Shown here piece after piece: positions 8,265 through 15,272 of a stretch of 16,788 nucleotides of DNA. Origin of the DNA: Devosia equisanguinis (GTDB lineage Bacteria > Pseudomonadota > Alphaproteobacteria > Rhizobiales > Devosiaceae); NCBI GenBank assembly GCA_945888565.1, contig CAMDAL010000035.1, forward strand, positions 1 to 16,788. Direction: 5' to 3'. The position numbers and the translations under genes are program-made. The notes below the pieces were generated by a model. That model ran no database searches. It saw only the letters and a list, made by a program, of their open reading frames with translations, and was not told where the DNA came from. The number at the start of each line of letters is the position of its first letter. The first letter of the stretch is position 1.

Positions 8265-9293
8265 ATGACATCGGTGGAAGTGCGCGCGTTCGCTGCCAAT
8301 GGCGGGCGGGATGCAATGGCGCCGGACAAACCGGCGGCTGAGCGGCTCGATGCCGACATGCGGCATGTGCTGTCGATCCTGGGGCAGATGGGCGGCAGGC
8401 CGATTGAGTCGCTGCGGACCCCAGAGGCACGGGCACAGCCACGGCTCGACATGGCGCTGCGCCGCATCCTGCGCGACAGCCACGACGACCACGGCATCAA
8501 TATGGAGATGCGGCTGATCCACGGCCCGGCCGACGATATCCGCGCGCGGATCTACACGCCGCAGGCCGAGGCCGGCGCGCCGCGACCGCTGATCCTCTAC
8601 TTCCACCCTGGCGCCTTCGTGCTCGGCGATGTGGACCACTATGACGCCACGCCGCGCGGTCTGGCGCAGCGAACGGGGGCGGTTGTCGTATCGTCGCACT
8701 ATCGGCAGGCGCCAGAGCACCGCTTTCCCGCGGCGCACGAGGATGCGTTTGCTGCGTGGAGCTGGCTCGGCGAGCATGCTGCGAGCCTCGGCGCTGATCC
8801 GGGCCGGATCGCGGTGGTCGGCGAGGGGTCCGGCGCCAACCTGGCGGTCAACGTGGCGCTGAAGGCCAAGGCGCAGGACGGGAGGCGGCCGATCCACCTT
8901 GGGCTGGTGACGCCCATGGCGACGCTGACCTTCGATCTGCCGTCGCACCTCGAGATCGACGACACCGGGCCGTTCCGCACCGAGACGTTCAAGTGGGCGG
9001 CGCGGAAACTGCTGCGCAACAAGGACGATGCGCGCGACCCGCGGCTCGAACTGATCGAGCGCGGTGACCTTGGCGGCCTGCCGCCGGCCACCATCATCCT
9101 GGCCGAGGCCGATCCGTTGCGATCGGAGGGGGAGGCGCTGGCCGACCAGATGCGCCGTTCGGGCGTGTGGGTGGATGCCACCACCTACGATGGGGTGACG
9201 CACGGGTTCTTCGGGCTTTACCAGGTGGTCAACAAGGCGATGTTCGCGCAGGGGCAGCTGGCGCGGAACCTCGCGGCAGCGTTCGAGTCGTAG
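8265..9293 (+). CDS. Alpha/beta hydrolase, hormone-sensitive-lipase-like, with altered active-site motifs
   Basis: A 342-residue protein of the HSL-type esterase/lipase family. The ATG at 8265 has GAGG eight bases upstream; the frame stays open far upstream, but with no family similarity. The family layout is clear: LILYFHPGAFVLGD (oxyanion region, 110-122), YRQAPEHRFPAAHEDAFAAW (146-165), VVGEGSGANLAV (184-195), EADPLRSEG (acid residue D283) and VTHGFFGL (catalytic-type H313). Two motifs are unusual: HGGGF is replaced by HPGAF, and the normal GDSAGGN elbow reads GEGSGAN, with Gly at the nucleophile position and Ser one residue later (S189). It may be an esterase with a shifted serine or a non-catalytic homologue. 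It sits between dnaK and dnaJ. Confidence 0.85.
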   Translation: MTSVEVRAFAANGGRDAMAPDKPAAERLDADMRHVLSILGQMGGRPIESLRTPEARAQPRLDMALRRILRDSHDDHGINMEMRLIHGPADDIRARIYTPQAEAGAPRPLILYFHPGAFVLGDVDHYDATPRGLAQRTGAVVVSSHYRQAPEHRFPAAHEDAFAAWSWLGEHAASLGADPGRIAVVGEGSGANLAVNVALKAKAQDGRRPIHLGLVTPMATLTFDLPSHLEIDDTGPFRTETFKWAARKLLRNKDDARDPRLELIERGDLGGLPPATIILAEADPLRSEGEALADQMRRSGVWVDATTYDGVTHGFFGLYQVVNKAMFAQGQLARNLAAAFES

Positions 9294-9343
9294 CCACTCC
9301 CCGCCCAAATGCACATTCGGCCTGCGACTTGCTGCCAATAGAG

Positions 9344-9371
9344 TTGAACCGCGCCTCCACTATGGTAATAG
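9344..9371 (+). promoter_or_regulatory. Possible promoter of dnaJ
   Basis: TTGAAC (9344-9349) is followed after 16 bases by TAATAG (9366-9371), about 70 bases before the dnaJ start. This looks like a housekeeping rather than a heat-shock promoter. A CCTATCTAGG further on (9386-9395 region) resembles a sigma-32 -10 box but has no CTTG at the right distance. Confidence 0.3.
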
Positions 9372-9441
9372 CGCGGGATCACACCTATCTAGGCCGGATG
9401 CCCGGGCGCGGGGGCAGCACCGGTATTGGGGACACAGCCGA

Positions 9442-10575
9442 TTGGCGAAACGCGATTTTTATGAAGTGCTGGGTGTGCCCAAAGGCGCCGATGAGGCGAC
9501 ACTAAAGGGCGCATACCGCAAGCTTGCCATGCAGTTCCATCCGGATCGCAATCCGGGGAATGACGAGGCGGAGCACAAGTTCAAAGAGATAAGCGAGGCG
9601 TACGACACGCTGAAGGACCCGCAGAAGCGCGCGGCCTATGATCGATTCGGCCATGCGGCCTTCGAGAATGGCGGCGGGCGCGGTCCCGGGGGGTTCGGCC
9701 CCGAGTTCACCTCGTCGATGTCGGACATCTTCGAGGACATCTTTGGCGATTTCATGGGCGGCCAGCGCGGCGGCGGCCGGGGTGGCCAGAGCCGGCTGCG
9801 CGGCTCGGATCTGCGCTACAACCTCGAAATTTCGCTGGAAGAAGCGTTTATCGGCCGCACCGTCGATATCGACGTACCGACGCTTGCCGGCTGCGAGACC
9901 TGCGACGGCACCGGCGCCAAGCCCGGCACCGGCATGTCGACCTGCCGCCACTGCAACGGGCAGGGCAAGGTGCGCGCGGCACAGGGCTTCTTCACCATCG
10001 AGCGGACCTGCCCGGTCTGCAACGGCCGCGGCCAGATCCTCGAGCAGCCCTGCACCGATTGCGGTGGCCAGGGCCGGCGCCAGCAGAACCGGACGCTGAG
10101 CGTCGATATCCCCAAGGGCATCGAGGATGGCACGCGGATCAGGCTCGCCAACGAGGGCGAGGCCGGCTTGCGCGGCGGGCCACCCGGCGACCTCTACATC
10201 TTCATCTCGATCAAGCCACACGACCTGTTCGTCCGCGACGGTGCCGACCTTTACGCCCGCGTGCCGATTGCCATGACCACGGCGGCGCTCGGCGGCGAGT
10301 TCGAGGTGCCGACGCTCGACGCGACGCGGGCGCGGGTGAAGGTGGCGCCGGGCACGCAGCCGGGGCAGCGCGTCCGGCTGAAGGCCAAGGGCATGCCGGT
10401 GCTGCGATCCAAGGATTTCGGCGACCTCTACGTGCAGCTCGATGTCGAGACGCCACAGAGCCTGAGCAAGCGCCAGCGCGAGCTGCTGGAAGAGTTCGAA
10501 CGGGAATCGACGCGGGAGAACTCGCCGACCTCGGGCGGCTTCTTCGACAAGCTGAAATCGCTGTTCGAGAACTGA
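9442..10575 (+). CDS. dnaJ: Chaperone protein DnaJ (Hsp40, type I)
   Basis: The co-chaperone that delivers clients to DnaK and stimulates its ATPase, 377 residues, normal length. The J domain (1-70) has the HPD motif at 33-35; a Gly/Phe-rich segment follows (about 75-120); four zinc-binding CxxCxGxG repeats have cysteines at 151/154, 168/171, 190/193 and 204/207; then come the two C-terminal substrate-binding domains and a dimerisation tail ending GGFFDKLKSLFEN. The start is TTG at 9442, which gives the conserved AKRDFYEVLGV opening; no ATG or GTG is available in frame there. A GGGGA lies nine or so bases upstream. The rare start and separate promoter suggest that it is expressed less than dnaK. 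Confidence 0.98.
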   Translation: MAKRDFYEVLGVPKGADEATLKGAYRKLAMQFHPDRNPGNDEAEHKFKEISEAYDTLKDPQKRAAYDRFGHAAFENGGGRGPGGFGPEFTSSMSDIFEDIFGDFMGGQRGGGRGGQSRLRGSDLRYNLEISLEEAFIGRTVDIDVPTLAGCETCDGTGAKPGTGMSTCRHCNGQGKVRAAQGFFTIERTCPVCNGRGQILEQPCTDCGGQGRRQQNRTLSVDIPKGIEDGTRIRLANEGEAGLRGGPPGDLYIFISIKPHDLFVRDGADLYARVPIAMTTAALGGEFEVPTLDATRARVKVAPGTQPGQRVRLKAKGMPVLRSKDFGDLYVQLDVETPQSLSKRQRELLEEFERESTRENSPTSGGFFDKLKSLFEN

Positions 10576-10594
10576 CGGCCCTGCTTCAGAATTG

Positions 10595-10625
10595 ACCGGG
10601 CGGCCCTTCGCGGCCGACCGGTTTT
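10595..10625 (+). terminator. Intrinsic terminator after dnaJ
   Basis: ACCGGGCGGCC (10595-10605) pairs with GGCCGACCGGT (10612-10622) around a CTTCGC loop, with one mismatch, followed by TTTT. It lies 19 bases after the dnaJ stop and 16 bases before the next start codon. Confidence 0.7.
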
Positions 10626-10641
10626 CGGCTATCGCTTGCCC

Positions 10642-11211
10642 ATGAGCGAACCATCTTCTCCCAGGACTGCCATCACCCTTTGCGGCTCGCTGCGGCGAGG
10701 CTCGGTCAACGAAATCCTGCGGCGGCATGTGTCGCAGGAATTGCGGGCGGCGGGGGTCGCAGTGACCGACCTCAGCCTTGGCGATTTCGAGATGCCGATC
10801 TTCAACGAGGACCTCGAGGCGGAACATACGCCCGAGAGCGCGGGGCGGCTGGCCGAGCCGTTCCGCAGCCATGACATCGTGTTCCTCGCCACCCCCGAGT
10901 ATAATGGCGGGCTGCCGCCCCTGGTGGTGAACACCATCGCCTGGCTCAGCCGGCAGAAACCGAGCCCGTTCCGGCATGCCGTGTTCGGTATCGGCGGGGT
11001 GAGTTCGGGAAAGTATGGGACCATATGGGCCCAGTCGCACCTGCGGGAAACGCTGACCAAGATCGGGGCGCTGGTGGTGCCGACGCTGCTCGGCGTGGGC
11101 CCCGACAGCACGGCGTTCGATGCGGATGGCGCACCGGTGGAACCGGCGATCAAGTCCAAGGTCGGGCAGATGGTGCGCGAGCTGACGCACTTCTCCCGCG
11201 GCGGCATCTAG
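10642..11211 (+). CDS. NAD(P)H-dependent FMN reductase-like flavoprotein
   Basis: A 189-residue single-domain flavodoxin-fold protein of the NADPH-dependent FMN reductase/chromate-quinone reductase family. Seen in the sequence are the FMN phosphate-binding loop GSLRRGSVNEILRR (15-28) and the flavin-binding segment TPEYNGGLPPLVVNTIAWLSR, both highly typical. Such enzymes reduce quinones, azo dyes or metal ions at the expense of NAD(P)H; the substrate here cannot be told. The ATG at 10642 follows the dnaJ terminator closely and has no obvious ribosome site, and a TTG at 10636 is possible. It is transcribed towards the MarR gene at 11302-11748, with 90 bases between the stop codons. Confidence 0.88.
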   Translation: MSEPSSPRTAITLCGSLRRGSVNEILRRHVSQELRAAGVAVTDLSLGDFEMPIFNEDLEAEHTPESAGRLAEPFRSHDIVFLATPEYNGGLPPLVVNTIAWLSRQKPSPFRHAVFGIGGVSSGKYGTIWAQSHLRETLTKIGALVVPTLLGVGPDSTAFDADGAPVEPAIKSKVGQMVRELTHFSRGGI

Positions 11212-11240
11212 CAGAACGATAAGCGAACTCATCCATTCGG

Positions 11241-11261
11241 CCCTGGGGATAACCCTGGGGA
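11241..11261. repeat. Tandem direct repeat CCCTGGGGA, DnaA-box-like
   Basis: CCCTGGGGA occurs at 11241-11249 and 11253-11261, twelve bases apart, in the form CCCTGGGGATAA then CCCTGGGGACAA. On the opposite strand these read TTATCCCCA and TTGTCCCCA, one and two bases from the DnaA box TTATCCACA. It lies between two convergent genes. Function unproven. Confidence 0.35.
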
Positions 11262-11301
11262 CAATGTTGGCCGCCGTATCGGTTTCGTTCCGGCCTGCCG
11301 C

Positions 11302-11748
11302 TTACGGCTTTCTGGCCGGGTCCCAGTCGGCGAGGCCGAAGAGGTCGATGGCGTCGTCGAGCGCCAGCTTGAGGCGATCGAGGCGGGGGGCCTCGTGATC
11401 CACATCGCGTAGGCGCATCGGGCCGGCGAGCGGGACTTCGGCCAGCAGCTGGCGGGCCTTGTCGGTCAGGGCGACGAGGCGGGCGCGCTTGTCGCTGGGG
11501 TCGGTGCGGACGGTGACGAGGTCCATGCGGCGCAGTTCGTCGATCGACTGGCCGAGGGTCGCCGGGTGCATGACCAGCGCCTTGCGCAACGCCGCCAGCG
11601 GCAGCTGCGGGCGCTCGGCACAGATGCGCAGGACGGAGAGCTGCAGGCCGGTAATGCCGTGCCGCTTCTTCAGCTCGAGTTGGAAGGCGTCGATTGCACG
11701 TTCCAGGCGCACCCACGATACGATGGCGGAAAGCGCCTGTTGCTGCAC
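11302..11748 (-). CDS. MarR-family transcriptional regulator
   Basis: A 148-residue protein with the MarR winged-helix fold: an N-terminal dimerisation helix, a DNA-binding region (about 35-95) with LQLSVLRICAERPQLPLAALRKAL and HPATLGQSIDELRRMDLVTV, and the wing signature TDPSDKRARLVALT (82-95). The start is a GTG at 11748, chosen because GGAG lies eight bases upstream and the product has typical length; another GTG at 11757 sits right on that motif. There is no ATG in the right place. It is divergent from pyrF and convergent with the flavin reductase gene, which is a plausible target since MarR proteins often control redox or efflux genes, but this is inference. Confidence 0.85.
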   Translation of the reverse strand: MQQQALSAIVSWVRLERAIDAFQLELKKRHGITGLQLSVLRICAERPQLPLAALRKALVMHPATLGQSIDELRRMDLVTVRTDPSDKRARLVALTDKARQLLAEVPLAGPMRLRDVDHEAPRLDRLKLALDDAIDLFGLADWDPARKP

Positions 11749-11783
11749 GAAAAACACTCCGAGTCGGCCGAACTGGCCGGACC

Positions 11784-11822
11784 TTATGGCGGCATAATAT
11801 GGGGTACAAGCCTTGACCGGAA
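11784..11822 (-). promoter_or_regulatory. Candidate promoter and operator of the MarR gene
   Basis: On the minus strand, TATTAT (11794-11799, 5 of 6 matches to a -10 box) lies 17 bases downstream of a weak -35 TTCCGG (11817-11822). The inverted repeat TTATG-GCGG-CATAA (11784-11797) covers the end of the -10 box and the start site, where a MarR autoregulatory operator would be expected. Confidence 0.4.
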
Positions 11823-11876
11823 CTTGACTACTCTCGCCGATGCATGCCAGTGACCTGAAAATCCGGAGACATCGCC

Positions 11877-12575
11877 ATGGCAGGTACCCTGATCGTCGCC
11901 CTCGACCTCGAGACACGAGGCGAGGCGGAAAGTCTGATCGCGCGGCTCGGCGACAGCGTCGATTTCTACAAGATCGGCTACCAGCTGTTTTATGGCGGCG
12001 ACGGGCTGAACCTGGGCAAGGCGCTGCTGGCCGCCGGCAAGCGGGTGTTCTTCGATTTGAAGCTGCTCGATATCGACAACACCATCGAAAAGGGCGTCGG
12101 CGCCATCGCGAAGACCGGCGCGACGATGCTGACCGTGCACGCCTACCCCAAGACCATGCGGGTCGCGGCGAGGGCGGCGGCGGGCTCGGGGCTGTCGGTG
12201 CTGGGGGTCACGGTGCTGACCTCGATGGATGATGGCGACCTCGCCGAGGCGGGGTATTCGCGCGATGCGGCGGGGCTGGTGGCGCTCAGGGCGCAGCAGG
12301 CCGTAGACGCCGGGATCGGCGGGCTGGTGTGCGCGGCGGCCGAGGCGGAGATGGTGCGCGGGATCGTCGGCACGAAGCTCTCGATCGTGACGCCGGGGAT
12401 CCGGCCGGCGGGTTCGGCGGTGGGCGACCAGAAGCGGGTGATGGGGCCGGCGGCGGCTATCGCGGCCGGGGCGACGCACCTGGTGGTGGGCCGGCCGATC
12501 ACCGCTGCGGCCGATCCGATGGAGGCGGCGCGTGGCATTCTTGCGGAAATGGCTGGCGGCACGCGGTTCGCCTGA
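11877..12575 (+). CDS. pyrF: Orotidine 5'-phosphate decarboxylase
   Basis: The last step of UMP synthesis, converting OMP to UMP and CO2 in the cytosol. The 232-residue TIM-barrel protein shows VALDLE (D10), FYKIGYQLF (K32) and the catalytic cluster FFDLKLLDIDNT, in which D60, K62 and D65 form the charge network. The phosphate-binding end GIRPAGSAVGDQKRVMGPAAAI with THLVVGRPIT is intact. The ATG has GGAG eight bases upstream. It begins a plus-strand set with dapB (31 bases later) and gpmA. No promoter clear enough to name is seen; it must lie in the 128 bases shared with the divergent MarR gene. Confidence 0.97.
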   Translation: MAGTLIVALDLETRGEAESLIARLGDSVDFYKIGYQLFYGGDGLNLGKALLAAGKRVFFDLKLLDIDNTIEKGVGAIAKTGATMLTVHAYPKTMRVAARAAAGSGLSVLGVTVLTSMDDGDLAEAGYSRDAAGLVALRAQQAVDAGIGGLVCAAAEAEMVRGIVGTKLSIVTPGIRPAGSAVGDQKRVMGPAAAIAAGATHLVVGRPITAAADPMEAARGILAEMAGGTRFA

Positions 12576-12606
12576 GGTATCAGGCGGCTTCACGGGGGAG
12601 TTCCTG

Positions 12607-13419
12607 ATGCCTGACTTGAGGATTGCGATCGCCGGTGCCGGCGGCAAGATGGGGCAGGCCAACATCCGTGCCGTGCTGCAGACGCCGGGGCTGAAGCTGT
12701 TCTCGGCCTTCGACCGGATCGGGTCAGGCGTGGTGGGCAAGGATGCCGGCGAACTCGTGGGGGCCGAGACTAGCAACGTGCTGGTCGGCGACCATATCGA
12801 GGCGGCGCTCGCCGGGGCGCAGGCGGTGATCGATTTTACCGCGCCGGCCAATTCGGTTGCGATCGCCAAGAAGGCGGCGGAACGTGGGCTGGTGCATATC
12901 ATCGGCACCACGGGCTGCTCGGAAGACGACGACGAAGCGATCCGCAAGGCGGCGAAGGCCGGGGCGCGGATCGTCAAGGCCGGGAATTTCTCGCTGGGCG
13001 TCAACCTGCTGCTGGGGCTGGTGGAAAAGGCGGCGCGCGAACTGCCCGGCTTCGACATCGAAATCCTGGAGATGCACCACAACCGGAAGGTGGATGCGCC
13101 ATCGGGCACGGCGCTGATGCTGGGCGAGGCGGCCGCCAAGGGCCGTGACATAACATTGTCTGATCATTCGGTGCGCTCGCGCGACGGGCACACCGGGGCG
13201 CGGCCAGAGGGCACGATCGGCTTTGCCACCTTGCGCGGTGGCAACGTGATCGGCGAGCATAGCGTTATTCTTGCCGGGCCGTCGGAGCGGATCGAGCTGA
13301 GGCACATTGCCGACAACCGGGCGCTGTTCGCCGAAGGCGCCGTTCGCGCCGCGCTCTGGGCTGCTAACCAGAAGCCGGGCTTTTACACCATGGCCGATGT
13401 GCTCGGCTTCAACGCATAG
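12607..13419 (+). CDS. dapB: 4-Hydroxy-tetrahydrodipicolinate reductase
   Basis: Reduces 4-hydroxy-tetrahydrodipicolinate with NAD(P)H in the lysine/diaminopimelate pathway that feeds peptidoglycan synthesis. The 270-residue protein has an N-terminal Rossmann fold with GAGGKMGQ (10-17), IIGTTG (98-103), and the signature EMHHNRKVDAPSGTA (155-169) containing the catalytic histidine pair and K161. The LRGGNVIGEHSVILAG segment near the C terminus is typical. ATG 12607 was chosen over an upstream in-frame ATG at 12532, which lies inside pyrF, because GGGGGAG lies six bases before 12607 and the protein then starts at the conserved strand. It is ten bases from gpmA. Confidence 0.97.
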   Translation: MPDLRIAIAGAGGKMGQANIRAVLQTPGLKLFSAFDRIGSGVVGKDAGELVGAETSNVLVGDHIEAALAGAQAVIDFTAPANSVAIAKKAAERGLVHIIGTTGCSEDDDEAIRKAAKAGARIVKAGNFSLGVNLLLGLVEKAARELPGFDIEILEMHHNRKVDAPSGTALMLGEAAAKGRDITLSDHSVRSRDGHTGARPEGTIGFATLRGGNVIGEHSVILAGPSERIELRHIADNRALFAEGAVRAALWAANQKPGFYTMADVLGFNA

Positions 13420-13429
13420 GACCTCTCAG

Positions 13430-14044
13430 ATGACCGGAACGCTGATCCTTGTCCGCCACGGCCAGAGCGACTGGAACCTCAAGAACCTGTTCACCGGGTG
13501 GAAGAACCCCGAGTTGACCGAACAGGGCATCGGGGAAGCGCGCGCCACCGGCACGAAGCTGAAGGCGGCGGGCTATGTGCCCGACGCGTATTTCACCTCG
13601 GCGCTCCGCCGGGCGCAGCACACGCTGGACCTGATCCTCGAGGAACTCGGGATCACCGAGGTGACGATCACCCGCTCGATCAAGCTCAACGAGCGGGACT
13701 ATGGCGACCTGACCGGCCTCAACAAGGACGACGCGCGGGCCAAGTGGGGCGAGGAGCAGGTGCTGCTCTGGCGCCGTTCGTTCGACGTGCCGCCGCCGGG
13801 CGGCGAGAGCCTGAAGACTACCGCGGAGCGCACCCTGCCCTACTACGAGGCGGTGATCGTGCCGCTGCTCCAGGCCGGCAAGACGGTGCTGGTGGCCGCG
13901 CATGGCAACTCGCTGCGCTCGATCGTGATGGCGGTCGAGGGGCTGACGCCCGACGAAATCCTGAAGCGGGAGATCGGGACGGGGGAGCCGGTGGTTTACC
14001 GCATCGGGGCGGATGGGAAGCTGGCGGAGAAGGTGGCGATCTGA
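13430..14044 (+). CDS. gpmA: 2,3-bisphosphoglycerate-dependent phosphoglycerate mutase
   Basis: Interconverts 3- and 2-phosphoglycerate in glycolysis and gluconeogenesis. The 204-residue protein is the short form common in alphaproteobacteria. LILVRHGQSDWNLKNLFTGW gives the phosphohistidine H10 and substrate residues; SALRRAQHT and KLNERDYGDLTGLNK carry the conserved arginine and the glutamate acid/base; VAAHGNSLRSIV has the second histidine. The ATG lies ten bases after the dapB stop, so the two genes are very likely co-transcribed, with GGAC as a modest ribosome site. The upstream open frame is only the alternative frame of dapB. Confidence 0.96.
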   Translation: MTGTLILVRHGQSDWNLKNLFTGWKNPELTEQGIGEARATGTKLKAAGYVPDAYFTSALRRAQHTLDLILEELGITEVTITRSIKLNERDYGDLTGLNKDDARAKWGEEQVLLWRRSFDVPPPGGESLKTTAERTLPYYEAVIVPLLQAGKTVLVAAHGNSLRSIVMAVEGLTPDEILKREIGTGEPVVYRIGADGKLAEKVAI

Positions 14045-14110
14045 TCGCCTGAACGGACCGGAACGGCCCGCTCCCGACCTCCCCATGAAGACACGGTTGT
14101 TCAAGCCGCT

Positions 14111-14293
14111 GTCACCCTCCCCCTTGCGGGGAGGGTACCGAAGCTTAGGCGCGCCAGCGCCTTAGCGGCAGGTAGGGAGGGGGTTCCACCGAGGGTGTTG
14201 TATCGGAACCAACCTCGGTCATACCCCCTCCTAGCTCTGCTACGTCGCTGTCGCTCCTAGCGACGCTACCTCCCCCGCAAGGGCGAGAGGTGG
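14111..14293. repeat. Nested palindromic intergenic repeat block
   Basis: The 295-base gap between gpmA and the MGMT gene holds nested inverted repeats. The outer arms are CACCCTCCCCCTTGCGGGGA (from 14113) and its imperfect complement TACCTCCCCCGCAAGGGCGA (from 14267). The middle arms are GGTAGGGAGGGGGTT (14171-14185) with ATACCCCCTCCTA (14221-14233). The inner arms are GGTTCC/GGAACC and ACCGAGG (14188-14194) with CCTCGGT (14213-14219). A further stem is GTCGCT-CCT-AGCGAC. This looks like a non-coding palindromic (REP/MITE-like) element, with no open frame of note. Copy number elsewhere is unknown. Confidence 0.7.
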
Positions 14294-14339
14294 TCAGTGG
14301 CCTATGTCATTCGTAGGCGATTGGCCGTCCCGGGTTGCC

Positions 14340-15200
14340 TTAGCCGCCCGTTACGCCGCTTTCCCAGCCCAGAATCGCCCGTTTCCGGGGCAGGCCCCAG
14401 TGGTAGCCGGTGAGGGCGCCGGATGAGCCGACGACGCGGTGGCAGGGGACGACGAAGCTGATCGGGTTCTTGCCGACGGCCGCGCCGACAGCGCGGGGGG
14501 CGGAGGGGCGGCCGATGTGCCGGGCGACGCTCTGGTAGGTGGTGGCCCGGCTGACCGGGATCTTCAGCAGGGTTTCCCAGACCTGCACCTCGAAATCAGT
14601 GCCGATAAGAAAGACCCTGATCGGCTGGTCGGGGTTCCAGCGGGCGGGGTCGAAGACCCGCGCGGCGATGGGGGCGATGGCGGCATCGTCGCGGCGGTAG
14701 GTGGCGTTGGGCCAGCGGTTGGCGAGATCGGCGAAAGCCTGATCCACTGTCATGCCGCTATCGGCGAAGCCGATGCCGGAGAGGCCATAGTCGGTGGTGG
14801 TGAGAACCGCCGTGCCGAAGGGCGACGGGGCGGCGCCCCAGGTCATATCGAGGCCCCCGCCCCGGGCCCGGTAGGCGCCGGGCGGCATGGCTTCGTGGGT
14901 GACGAACAGGTCGTGCAGCCGCGAGGTGGAGCTGAGTCCGACCTCGTAGGTGGTGTCGAGGACGCTTGCGTCAGCCGCGAGCAGCTTCTTGGCGTGATCG
15001 AGGGCGACGCATTGCGCGAAGCTTTTGGGTGATAGCCCGCACCAGCGGCGGAAGAGATCGGTCAGCTGGCGTTCGGTGAGGCCCAGCACGTGGGCGAAAC
15101 GCGGCAGGTCGATCTCGTCGGGCTGCGTCTCGCTGAGATAGGCGATGGCGGCGCGGACGGCTTCGTAGTCCGAGTTGGCGATGAGGGTGTCGTGTTTCAT
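14340..15200 (-). CDS. AraC-type HTH / O6-methylguanine-DNA methyltransferase fusion (Ada-like)
   Basis: A 286-residue protein with an AraC-type helix-turn-helix (about 10-115) fused to an alkyltransferase domain (about 125-280). The active site VPCHRVVG is intact with acceptor cysteine C253, followed by LTGYHWGLPRKRAIL. It repairs O6-methylguanine by transferring the methyl group to itself. The N-terminal zinc/phosphotriester domain of E. coli Ada is missing, so methyl-phosphotriester sensing is not expected; this shorter architecture is common in proteobacteria. ATG 15200 is preferred over an upstream GTG at 15239 because the product starts at the domain edge; the ribosome site is weak either way. 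It is 72 bases after the DUF2244 gene on the same strand, with a parS-like site in between. Confidence 0.92.
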   Translation of the reverse strand: MKHDTLIANSDYEAVRAAIAYLSETQPDEIDLPRFAHVLGLTERQLTDLFRRWCGLSPKSFAQCVALDHAKKLLAADASVLDTTYEVGLSSTSRLHDLFVTHEAMPPGAYRARGGGLDMTWGAAPSPFGTAVLTTTDYGLSGIGFADSGMTVDQAFADLANRWPNATYRRDDAAIAPIAARVFDPARWNPDQPIRVFLIGTDFEVQVWETLLKIPVSRATTYQSVARHIGRPSAPRAVGAAVGKNPISFVVPCHRVVGSSGALTGYHWGLPRKRAILGWESGVTGG

Positions 15201-15242
15201 GATGTCGCGACTGTAGGCGCGCCAATTGTGGCAGGCCACCCG

Positions 15243-15258
15243 GATTTCACGTGAAACA
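15243..15258. other. Probable parS site (ParB-binding centromere)
   Basis: GATTTCACGTGAAACA matches the widely conserved 16-base parS sequence TGTTTCACGTGAAACA at 14 of 16 positions, and the last 14 bases are identical. TTTCACGTGAAA (15245-15256) is a perfect palindrome. It lies in the short gap between the DUF2244 stop and the methyltransferase start. A 14-base exact match is very unlikely by chance in a GC-rich window of this size. Confidence 0.7.
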
Positions 15259-15272
15259 ATTCTGGCCCGCAG

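Noticed and set aside
9502..11232. Long minus-strand open frame opposite dnaJ and the flavin reductase
   Set aside because: It spans two real genes and the gap between them, with no domain in the translation. Similar mirrors at 1698-3212 and 8181-9338 were dropped for the same reason.
11749..11916. N-terminal extension of the MarR frame
   Set aside because: It would cross the predicted promoter and the pyrF start, and it lacks MarR similarity. The GTG at 11748 with GGAG fits the normal length.
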